DNA of 14,201 nucleotides from Jaenimonas drosophilae (lineage: Eukaryota > Euglenozoa > Kinetoplastea > Trypanosomatida > Trypanosomatidae). The notes beneath the pieces were generated by a model. That model had not been told where the DNA came from. It did not search any database and saw nothing but the letters and a program-made list of their open reading frames with translations. This document shows positions 1 through 6,615 of this stretch, piece after piece; position 1 is the stretch's first letter, and each line of letters opens with the position of its first letter. Location: NCBI GenBank assembly GCA_030849065.1, contig JASAON010001364.1, forward strand, positions 2,864 to 17,064, in the 5' to 3' direction. Both the position numbers and the translations under genes were made by a program.

Positions 1-489
1 CGCGGGGGGGGGGGGCGTTTTTATTTTGCCCGTCCGGTGCAAGGGTGTATCCGCCCCGACGGGGGGTGGTTGTTGGGCTTCCCCCTTTTCCCTGTTGCGG
101 CGGGGGGGTTCTTCGGCCCGCCCCGCGCGCCCGAAATCCCGCCGCTGTTCCTCTTTGGCGCGCCTCCTCCCCAAGCCGCGGGCCCGGTTCGGCGGCGGGC
201 CGGCGCCGTCTTGCTTCGCCGGCGTCTTGTTGGGTTGGGGCGGGTGATTGGCTTCTGAAATGGGCCCCCGCTCTTCCCATGGTGGCGCTTTTATACCTGT
301 GGTGCAGTAACTTGTCTATGTTGTGGATTGGGCTGATAGGTTACTTTTTTTCACCTGTGAAAGGTGTTGGCGGTTGCGAAACTGTAGTCCCGAGTGCTGT
401 CTCTATCAACTTGGTAAGATATTTTTCTCTACTTTCCCCGCTTTCAACGAAGATACACTTATCGACCACACTTACCATACCATCCTACA
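1..489. other. Non-coding leader region, GC-rich for its first ~240 bases
   Basis: No credible gene is seen here. Open frames in the first 500 bases disagree with each other, are rich in Pro, Arg and Gly, and simply reflect the absence of stops in GC-rich DNA. Bases 4-15 are an uninterrupted run of twelve G, and further G and C runs follow up to about base 240. After that the composition falls back to that of the rest of the window. The region may be the 3' flank of an upstream gene, a compositionally odd intergenic stretch, or a low-quality contig edge; the sequence alone does not decide. Bases 421-452 hold the likely trans-splice signal of the next gene. Confidence 0.6.
421..452 (+). promoter_or_regulatory. 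Predicted trans-splice acceptor of phosphomannomutase
   Basis: A pyrimidine-rich tract at 421-445 is followed by an AG at 451-452. This would leave a 37-base 5' UTR with no ATG before the PMM start at 490. In trypanosomatids this pattern guides spliced-leader addition. The exact AG is inferred from position only. Confidence 0.5.
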
Positions 490-1233
490 ATGCCCGCAAA
501 GACAGTGCTTCTTTTTGATGTCGACGGCACGCTTACACCACCACGCAAAGTGGAGACCGCTGACATGAAGGCGGCCCTCAAAAAGATACGAGCAGCAGGC
601 TACACTATTGGCATTGTCGGAGGATCTGACTTTGTTAAGCAGAAGGAGCAGCTTGGAGAGACTATCCTGGAAGATTTTGACTTCGTTTTTTCTGAGAATG
701 GCCTTCTGTCATTCAAGGAAGGTAAGGAGTTCCACCGAATGAGTCTTCTTGAGTACATGGGGAATGAAAAAATCGTGGCATTCGTGAAGAAGTGCCTTCG
801 GGCAATTGCTGATCTTGACATTCCCGTTCAGCGTGGTACATTTGTCGAGTTCCGGAATGGTATGCTGAATATCTCTCCCATCGGCCGCAACTGCTCTCAG
901 ACGGAGCGCGATGAATTTGAGAAGTATGACAACCAGCATAAGATTCGAGCGAAGCTCATCGAAGACTTGCGGACAACTTTTCCTGACTATCCTTTCAACT
1001 ACTCTGTTGGGGGTCAAATCAGCTTTGATGTGTTCCCGAAGGGCTGGGACAAGACGTACTGCCTCCAATTCGTTGAAAAGGACTTTGACACAATTCACTT
1101 CTTTGGGGATAAGACTTCCGAGGGAGGAAATGACTACGAAATTTTCAATGACCCTCGAACAGTTGGCCACTCAGTGAAGACGTATGAAGACACTATCGCT
1201 ATTCTCAATCAGATGGCTTCTGGCAAGAGCTGA
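490..1233 (+). CDS. PMM: Phosphomannomutase (eukaryotic PMM, HAD superfamily)
   Basis: This enzyme interconverts mannose-6-phosphate and mannose-1-phosphate in the cytosol. The product feeds GDP-mannose for GPI anchors, N-glycans and, in Leishmania-like parasites, phosphoglycans and mannogen. The 247-residue product has the usual length of eukaryotic PMM. The HAD motif DVDGTLT lies at residues 10-16, with D10 as the expected phospho-accepting nucleophile and D12 as the acid/base. The cap domain carries the family block FRNGMLNISPIGRNC at 121-135, including the arginines that hold the sugar phosphate. The late HAD block FFGDKTSEGGND at 204-215 supplies the Mg-binding acidic residues. Everything expected is present, so the enzyme should be active. 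The start is the first ATG after the predicted splice acceptor and gives the family N-terminus. It is not operon-linked in function to its neighbours. Assignment is close to certain. Confidence 0.98.
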   Translation: MPAKTVLLFDVDGTLTPPRKVETADMKAALKKIRAAGYTIGIVGGSDFVKQKEQLGETILEDFDFVFSENGLLSFKEGKEFHRMSLLEYMGNEKIVAFVKKCLRAIADLDIPVQRGTFVEFRNGMLNISPIGRNCSQTERDEFEKYDNQHKIRAKLIEDLRTTFPDYPFNYSVGGQISFDVFPKGWDKTYCLQFVEKDFDTIHFFGDKTSEGGNDYEIFNDPRTVGHSVKTYEDTIAILNQMASGKS

Positions 1234-1550
1234 GAGTCCTTTCTTCTTGCCTTATTTTTGAAGTTCTTCCTTTATTTCGTTCCCTCTGCACCGCGGCCAT
1301 AGCGTTCCATTCGTCGTTTCTGGCCTGCTTGAGGATTGGTTGATTGACACGCTCCATGTACCACACCTATACACGCTGTGTGGATTTTTGAGATGTTGTT
1401 GGAAAACAATCACGAGCGTTGAGCGTATCTCTCTCATGCACTGTTTTCTCTGCGAAGCGTGTTTTGCTTTTCTGAATATCCTGTATGACTTGTACTATTT
1501 GGCAAGATCGCTGAACTCTTTCCTGCTTACGGTCTTTTAGAGTTTGATTC
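1234..1550 (+). other. Intergenic region between PMM and the ALKBH4-like gene
   Basis: This 317-base spacer holds the 3' UTR of PMM and the splice signals of the next gene. The short open frames on both strands have no recognisable protein character and conflict with one another. I see no RNA gene or repeat. The only clear element is the pyrimidine tract and AG near 1516-1540. Confidence 0.6.
1516..1540 (+). promoter_or_regulatory. Predicted trans-splice acceptor of the ALKBH4-like gene
   Basis: A pyrimidine-rich stretch (about 1516-1538) ends in TTTTAG, with the AG at 1539-1540. The ATG follows at 1551, so the native 5' UTR would be only ten bases long. This placement also supports 1551 as the start, because earlier in-frame codons would be removed by splicing. 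Confidence 0.55.
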
Positions 1551-2444
1551 ATGGAGGATTCCTCATGCCTATGTAGTGGATTACGCTTCTGTTCGAGTTG
1601 TAGGAACAGTCTTCGTGTTCAAAAAATTTTCAGAAAGGACATCCATCTTCTTGATGCGGAGGAAGTAATTCGCAACCAGCGGTCAGATGATAGAACATCT
1701 TCGTGTTCAATTGCCACGATAGGCGCTTCCGAGCACCATTTTTGCCCAGAGTGCTCCAGAGTTTTTTTATCAACTGAAGCAGTCATAAACTGCAGCGATC
1801 ACAAGGGGAAAGCTCAGAGTACAATCTCGCTTAGTGGTTTGTTTGTGGTATCAGATATTCTTTCCAAAGAGGAGGAAATGGACCTAGTGAAGTTCTTTGA
1901 TAATCCAAGTCCGTTCGAGCCATGGAAGCTTTCTCAAAGCGGAAGGCGAAAACAAGAATATGGACCAAAAAAGAACTTCAAAAAGAAGAAGGTTAAGCCT
2001 TCGGACACGGCGACGATGCCTTCGATTTTTCGTGATCTCTTTAAGCGTGTGAGCAGTGAGACGTCAAACCTTACTGGCGGTGCGCCATTTTCAATTGCTG
2101 AAGCATCTATATTAGAGTACACTGAAGACCACCTTAGTAATATTGATCCTCATGTTGATGATACCTGGCTGTGGGGTAACCGCATTGCAGGGGTTAATTT
2201 GCTGGAGAACTGCACCATCACCTTCGTAAACTCAGATGCTATTCCAGTGGAAGCTGCACTGCCACGACGTTCGTTTTTCTTGATGTCCAATGAGTGTCGC
2301 TATGACTGGATGCATGGCATTAGACCGGAAAATGTTAAAGGGCGGAGAATTTCAATCACAATGCGAGAGCTATCTGATGAGATTATGGGAGATCAAGTGA
2401 CAGCTGATGCAATTCTACGCGCAGCCTCGAACTTCGTTGACTGA
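1551..2444 (+). CDS. ALKBH4: ALKBH4-type 2-oxoglutarate/Fe(II) dioxygenase
   Basis: The 297-residue product belongs to the AlkB family and most resembles ALKBH4. The block WKLSQSGRRKQEYGPKKNFK (125-144) is the ALKBH4 signature. The double-stranded beta-helix core supplies the iron ligands H201 and D203 (in IDPHVDDTWLWG) and H255 (in WMHGI). R266 and R272 form the R-x5-R pair that binds 2-oxoglutarate in AlkB proteins. All catalytic residues are present. The N-terminus has a cysteine cluster (C6, C8, C14, C17), comparable to the one in animal ALKBH4, and then an extra CPEC motif at C65/C68. Together these could bind zinc or an Fe-S cluster; that is inference. In mammals ALKBH4 has been linked to demethylation of a lysine in actin; the substrate here is unknown. 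A lysine-rich stretch at 140-149 may bind nucleic acid or act in localisation. Confidence 0.9.
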   Translation: MEDSSCLCSGLRFCSSCRNSLRVQKIFRKDIHLLDAEEVIRNQRSDDRTSSCSIATIGASEHHFCPECSRVFLSTEAVINCSDHKGKAQSTISLSGLFVVSDILSKEEEMDLVKFFDNPSPFEPWKLSQSGRRKQEYGPKKNFKKKKVKPSDTATMPSIFRDLFKRVSSETSNLTGGAPFSIAEASILEYTEDHLSNIDPHVDDTWLWGNRIAGVNLLENCTITFVNSDAIPVEAALPRRSFFLMSNECRYDWMHGIRPENVKGRRISITMRELSDEIMGDQVTADAILRAASNFVD

Positions 2445-2527
2445 ATGGAACTTATTTCTATCTGCTCTATCACTATGGCATCTCGTATTGGTCATTGCTG
2501 TGTCAGTGAACGCTCTGAGGGGGAGGT

Positions 2528-2568
2528 ATTTCTTTACTCCTAATGCATTTTGCTACTTAGATATGTAG
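2528..2568 (+). promoter_or_regulatory. Predicted acceptor and start-stop uORF of the PPP-like gene
   Basis: A pyrimidine-rich tract ends in CTACTTAG, with the AG at 2559-2560. Immediately downstream, bases 2563-2568 read ATGTAG, an upstream ATG followed directly by a stop. If the first AG is used, the mRNA carries this minimal uORF 19 bases before the real start. If the second AG (2567-2568) is used, the uORF is removed. Confidence 0.45.
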
Positions 2569-2587
2569 GGTCTTTCGCAATACGCTA

Positions 2588-3685
2588 ATGGCTCACCAAC
2601 TCCGTCACAGCGAGCCATTGAACTACGATAGCATTCGCGATCGTCTCTTCTCATGTGGAAGAATTGGTTGCGATGAAGCAGCAAGAATCATTCAAGAGGC
2701 AACTAGGATTTTGAAAGAGGAACCTAATCTCCTGAATATTAAGTCTTCAACTTTGGTTGTGGGCGATCTCCATGGGCAGCTGTACGATTTGGCAAAAGTG
2801 CTTGGCCTCGCCAGCCCTCTCGATGAGAGTCAAGTATTGTTTCTGGGGAATTACATCGGCGGCGGCGGCTTCAATACTGAGTCCGTTCTTCTGATTCTGC
2901 TAGTAAAAGTGTGCTTCCCAAGCACAGTTTTTCTGCTGAGAGGGAGCAATGAGTCTCGGTACATGGCAGAGGTATTCAAGCTGGAAACCGATTTCAAATC
3001 GAAATACAGTGAAGCCATCTTTTTGCAAGTCATGGAAGTGTTCAACTGCCTTCCACTGGCGGCTCTTGTGTCCGAAAAGTACTTCTGTGTACATGGTGGA
3101 CTGTCTCCGGAACTCCTTCACGTCGGCGACATTAACTACATCCAGCGATTCCGCGATATTCCATCAAGAGGAGCTATGTGCGATCTTGTCTGGTCGGATC
3201 CTTTTTGGGATGTAGAGAATCCCTTTTCGGGAGAGGATTTCGGGAGTGCGCCATCCGAATACTACCGACCGGAGCGAGGGTCGTACGAAGTGGCACCGGC
3301 ATTTCACGACAAAGAAGATGGTGGACGAGGATACTTGTTCAATTTTGCTTCGGTGAAGCACTTTGCCGTCGTGAACCACCTACTTTGTGTTATTCGCAGT
3401 CATGAGGTTCAAGATGAGGGATACCGGCTCTACCGTGCATTACCCAGCAGCGATTTCCCTAGCGTGATATCCATCTTTTCAGCTCCAAGTTGCTGCGGCT
3501 CACACGAAAACAACGGAGCTGTTATTAGCATTGCAGGAGCTAGTCTGGATATCACGAAGCTCTGCAGCACACCTCACCCGTTGTCACTTCTTCACCTCAA
3601 CGCAATTTCTTGGTCGCTTCGCTTCGCATTGGAGAACCTGCATTGCATGCTTGGTGGAATTCTAGGGGAGGAGCTCCCCATTTGA
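2588..3685 (+). CDS. PPP-family Ser/Thr phosphatase homologue, probably inactive
   Basis: The 365-residue product has the PP1/PP2A/calcineurin fold throughout but lacks key catalytic residues. Motif 1, GDLHGQ (59-64), is intact and keeps the metal ligands D60 and H62. Motif 2, normally GDYVDRG, reads GNYIGGG (87-93), so the bridging-metal Asp becomes N88 and the catalytic Asp-Arg pair becomes Gly-Gly. Motif 3, normally RGNHE, reads RGSNE (118-122), losing the metal-binding Asn and the acid His. Later ligands H169 (VHGG) and H272 (RSHEVQDEGY) and a phosphate-binding Arg (R247) remain. The SAPNYCG loop is SAPSCCG (298-304). An insertion of roughly thirty residues lies between LVWSDPF and R247. 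Four codons at 2858-2869, overlying the lost motif, are a pure GGC repeat. The most likely role is a non-catalytic binding or scaffold protein; that is inference. Confidence 0.9.
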   Translation: MAHQLRHSEPLNYDSIRDRLFSCGRIGCDEAARIIQEATRILKEEPNLLNIKSSTLVVGDLHGQLYDLAKVLGLASPLDESQVLFLGNYIGGGGFNTESVLLILLVKVCFPSTVFLLRGSNESRYMAEVFKLETDFKSKYSEAIFLQVMEVFNCLPLAALVSEKYFCVHGGLSPELLHVGDINYIQRFRDIPSRGAMCDLVWSDPFWDVENPFSGEDFGSAPSEYYRPERGSYEVAPAFHDKEDGGRGYLFNFASVKHFAVVNHLLCVIRSHEVQDEGYRLYRALPSSDFPSVISIFSAPSCCGSHENNGAVISIAGASLDITKLCSTPHPLSLLHLNAISWSLRFALENLHCMLGGILGEELPI

Positions 3686-3760
3686 GAACCGAAAACTCTT
3701 TATCGCACCCAGAGCAGATAGTTATTCACCATTGCATTCGACCAGGAGTGAAAGAAGCAC

Positions 3761-3788
3761 AATCTGTCTCCTTCTTCTCTCTTAATAG
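3761..3788 (+). promoter_or_regulatory. Predicted trans-splice acceptor of the 106-residue gene
   Basis: A strong pyrimidine tract (about 3764-3783) ends in an AG at 3787-3788. This lies only 13 bases before the proposed start at 3802. It excludes the longer upstream in-frame ATG at 3610, which sits inside the preceding gene. Confidence 0.6.
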
Positions 3789-3801
3789 ATACTACAATGA
3801 T

Positions 3802-4122
3802 ATGGATAGTTTGGAGTTGTTAGTGTCTTCTGTGAACAAGGTGATTGATGCGGGATCTCCCATCCCCCAAGATGCCCGCTCAGTTGACGACCAGTTGGCT
3901 GCTGCCCTTAGTGCGCACCCAGCGTCTGACGAGCTTAGGGTCTTAAATTACCGTTGGCAGGCATTTCTGAACAAGCAATACGTTCAGTCACATCGCTTAG
4001 ACGACTTCTTGGAGAGTTTGGTGCATCATGTACTGACCAAAAAACCTGATGATGCTATTGGCGACATGGTTGCGTTTCTCAATACACAGACGACAATGCC
4101 AGACAGCAATTTGGAGAGCTAG
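3802..4122 (+). CDS. Small protein with probable RIIa/Dpy-30-type docking motif
   Basis: The product is 106 residues. The frame is open back to 3610, but the splice acceptor at 3787-3788 makes the ATG at 3802 the natural start and avoids overlap with the phosphatase-like gene. The C-terminal part, about residues 59-94, has the spacing of a dimerisation-docking helix pair: leucines and valines in a helical pattern, then KKPDDAIGDMVAFLN (80-94), which matches the KP-x-D-x-hydrophobic turn and second helix of RIIa, Dpy-30 and flagellar adenylate kinase N-termini. Proteins with this fold dimerise and hold amphipathic helices of anchoring proteins, often in flagella or chromatin complexes. The N-terminal half (1-50) is not recognisable. 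The docking assignment is by eye and moderate; the gene itself is well supported by its splice signal and its position between other genes. Confidence 0.75.
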   Translation: MDSLELLVSSVNKVIDAGSPIPQDARSVDDQLAAALSAHPASDELRVLNYRWQAFLNKQYVQSHRLDDFLESLVHHVLTKKPDDAIGDMVAFLNTQTTMPDSNLES

Positions 4123-4206
4123 AGCTTCCTCACTTCAAAAGCAACTTGGTGTATTTTGTACTTGCCTCACTGACGTTGACGCTCATTTTGGGTAATGAAC
4201 GCATCA

Positions 4207-4262
4207 TTTTCCTTTTTGCTTCTCTCCGTTTATCTCTATCATGTTTTTCTCCCTTTGATGAG
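4207..4262 (+). promoter_or_regulatory. Predicted trans-splice acceptor of the MTHFR-like gene
   Basis: A long pyrimidine-rich tract spans 4207-4257 and is followed by the AG at 4261-4262, giving a nine-base 5' UTR before the ATG at 4272. The open frame extends back to an ATG at 4146, but those 42 codons are mostly translation of this tract and would be lost by splicing. Their resemblance to a signal peptide is therefore misleading. Confidence 0.6.
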
Positions 4263-4271
4263 GAGCAAGCT

Positions 4272-6353
4272 ATGGTGAAGCTCATCGAGTCTTTGAAGCA
4301 TGCCCAAGAGAATGGCCACCACTTTTTTGGCTTTGAATTTGCGGTTCCCACTACCGAGGCCGGAATGATTACTCTATACGACCGTATTGAGCGTATCTCT
4401 TCTCACAACCCCCTTTTTTGTAGCATCACGTGGGGAGATAGTGGGAGTACGGCCGAGTCCTCAATTGAGATCGCCGCCACCTGCCAAACGCTGCTCTCCA
4501 TCAACTTTCAGGTTAACATCACGGGTTATACGAGTACGTCTTTGAACATGATTACATGGCTGAAAGCGTTAAAGGAAAAAGGTGTGCAGAACTTGCTGCT
4601 GACTCGTGGGAAGATAGCAGCACATGAATGCAGAAGTGGTACCACTTCTCTGACAGTTGAGTTTCCATACGCAGTTGATTTGATTATTTTTGTTCGAAAA
4701 CACTTTGGTGATAGCTTTGGTATCGCTGTCGCAGCTTTCCCAGAGACTGTGGATGCCTCTGGGACTTCTCAACGACCATCGCTTTTGGAAATGGAGCACC
4801 TTCGGGCTAAAGTTGATGCTGGAGCAGACTTTATCATTACGCATTTTATTTTCGATGTTGACGTGTACGGAAACTTTTGCCAAGAATGCCGTAAGAATGG
4901 GATCGTCTGCCCAATTCTACCGGGAGTGCTTCCTGTTTCGTGTACGAGGCAACTCGGAGCATTTGATGTTGCATCGCTACAAGGAGCTTCAAAACTTCAG
5001 GAAGCTCTTAGTAGTGCGAAACAGGATGGAACTCCTTCACTTGTCACAAGTTTCTTTCAGGACTTAATACAAGGATTATTGGCAAGTGGTGCACCTGGGG
5101 TATATCTATTTGCTCTACCCTCAGAGGGCTTCCTATCCGCTATTCTTAAAGGTATCAGTCTGCATACTTACCGCGCCCTACCGTGGAAATTATCTGAAAA
5201 TGACGAGCGACGACAAAAGGAGACTGTCAGGCCCATTCACTGGTCTTCACGGGTGACAAGCTATATGGTGCGAACGGCTCAATGGAAAGATTTTCACTTC
5301 CACTCGCCGAATCACGAAAAGTGGGGGGCGCCTCCAGTGACCACAGGTGTAGGGCACCCCCTGAGCGATTCAGGAGGGTACCACGCAAAGTTGTTGCTCC
5401 ACAGTCGGGCGAAGCGCTGCGCACAGTTCTTGTCCGTCGCTCATACAAATGACATTCCCGTGGCCTTGGCGGAGCTCTCCCGCATATTTCTCAATTTTCT
5501 TGACGGGAATGGAGCATTGCCGTGGTCTGAACTTGCTGGAGAAACCGAATACGTCAACGATCATGTTCTTAAGCCTTTAAACGCCCGCGGGTTTTTTACG
5601 ATCAATTCACAACCCCACGTAAATGGCGTCCCCAGCTCCAGCAAGGTAGTGGGATGGGGCCCAAAGGATGGTCACATATTTCAGAAAGAATACATCGAAT
5701 TTTTTTGCCCAGTATCAGCTCTCGCGGCTGTTGTTGCCACATTAGAAAAGTTTCCATCTCTGCAGTACTTGGCCATGAATCATCGTGGGAAGCTTATTCG
5801 CTCGCGGTGGCCTTTGACTGAGGGAGTTGCTTCACACGCAGAACCGCAGATGACACCACTTGAGGCATCAGGTGTGCATCGATTTGGGTCCGGGGTAACG
5901 GCGGTGACGTGGGGTGTCTTTCCCGGACGTGAGGTGATTCAGCCAACCATAGTCTCTATTGACTCCTTTCGTGCTTGGGTGGAGGAGGCTTTCGATTTGT
6001 GGTCTGCACCGTTCTTTTCTGGCGACCTACCACCTGTTATTCGTGCCATTCAGGCGGATTGGGTACTGGTGAATGTGGTAGATAATGTGTTCCAGGAATC
6101 CCCCTCCCCACTGGAGAAGGCGATGGGGGAGATCTGCTCCAAGTTTCCACCTCTGGCCCCGATACCCATTGACAAGGATTCGTTGCTTCGTCTAGCACGG
6201 ACACCACAGTCATCTCACGGAAGACTGGAGGGGCCCGAGGATGGGAGCCTCGCATCGTTCACTCGACGATACACGGAAGGAAACTTCAGTGCAAGTGACA
6301 TCGATGATTTCTTCCACCAGCAGAGGAAGTTTCTTCTTCAGACAGGCTCATAG
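4272..6353 (+). CDS. MTHFR-family protein with altered active site
   Basis: The 693-residue product has the two-part build of eukaryotic 5,10-methylenetetrahydrofolate reductase, which makes 5-methyl-THF for methionine synthesis: a catalytic TIM barrel (about 5-305) and a C-terminal regulatory domain that binds S-adenosylmethionine in other eukaryotes (about 320-610). The regulatory half is strongly conserved, with FTINSQPHVNGVPSS (442-456), VGWGPKDGHIFQKEYIEFF (460-478) and VTWGVFPGREVIQPT (545-559). The barrel keeps E22 (FEF, the expected acid, E. coli Glu28) and T53 (Thr59). Other flavin/folate-site positions are changed: RGD is RGK (K114 for Asp120), ITQ is ITH (H191 for Gln183), the His of HLTC is N82, and the Tyr of the AYPE motif is F156. 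A tail of about 85 residues (610-693) follows the regulatory domain. Family membership is certain; activity is doubtful. The family name metF/MTHFR is not given as a symbol because this may be a diverged paralogue. Confidence 0.9.
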   Translation: MVKLIESLKHAQENGHHFFGFEFAVPTTEAGMITLYDRIERISSHNPLFCSITWGDSGSTAESSIEIAATCQTLLSINFQVNITGYTSTSLNMITWLKALKEKGVQNLLLTRGKIAAHECRSGTTSLTVEFPYAVDLIIFVRKHFGDSFGIAVAAFPETVDASGTSQRPSLLEMEHLRAKVDAGADFIITHFIFDVDVYGNFCQECRKNGIVCPILPGVLPVSCTRQLGAFDVASLQGASKLQEALSSAKQDGTPSLVTSFFQDLIQGLLASGAPGVYLFALPSEGFLSAILKGISLHTYRALPWKLSENDERRQKETVRPIHWSSRVTSYMVRTAQWKDFHFHSPNHEKWGAPPVTTGVGHPLSDSGGYHAKLLLHSRAKRCAQFLSVAHTNDIPVALAELSRIFLNFLDGNGALPWSELAGETEYVNDHVLKPLNARGFFTINSQPHVNGVPSSSKVVGWGPKDGHIFQKEYIEFFCPVSALAAVVATLEKFPSLQYLAMNHRGKLIRSRWPLTEGVASHAEPQMTPLEASGVHRFGSGVTAVTWGVFPGREVIQPTIVSIDSFRAWVEEAFDLWSAPFFSGDLPPVIRAIQADWVLVNVVDNVFQESPSPLEKAMGEICSKFPPLAPIPIDKDSLLRLARTPQSSHGRLEGPEDGSLASFTRRYTEGNFSASDIDDFFHQQRKFLLQTGS

Positions 6354-6523
6354 CTGCTGGAACAAACAAAGTTACACTCAGTAACTTTTTTTTTTGTGCT
6401 TGTCCCTCACGACGGGGGTTTCGCTGTAGTGGTGAGTTGTACGTATGAGGCATGGACAACTTTCTGAGTCACCTCATGTAGAATTCTATTCAAGAAATGG
6501 GAGACCAGTAGACAAGCTCCACA

Positions 6524-6560
6524 TACTCTCTCGTTTCACTCTCAACTACTCCCCTTCAAG
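6524..6560 (+). promoter_or_regulatory. Predicted trans-splice acceptor of the importin gene
   Basis: The tract at 6524-6557 is rich in C and T and ends in AG at 6559-6560. It leaves a 55-base leader without an ATG before the start at 6616. A run of ten T at 6386-6395, followed by an AG at 6428-6429, is an alternative, more distal signal. Confidence 0.5.
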
Positions 6561-6615
6561 CGAAGATACAACTGACACAGCTCCACTGTCCTCAGAAGTG
6601 AGGCAGGATTATTGA

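Noticed and set aside
45..518. 157-codon open frame at the left edge
   Set aside because: It runs through the GC-rich block, is rich in Pro, Gly and Arg, overlaps the PMM start, and has no domain or splice signal.
4146..4271. 42-residue N-terminal extension of the MTHFR-like protein, resembling a signal peptide
   Set aside because: It is translated from the pyrimidine tract upstream of the predicted acceptor, and the homologous family start is near 4272.
6386..6395. Run of ten T after the MTHFR-like gene as a terminator
   Set aside because: Trypanosomatid polycistrons are not terminated between genes by T runs; it is better read as part of a UTR or a distal splice signal.
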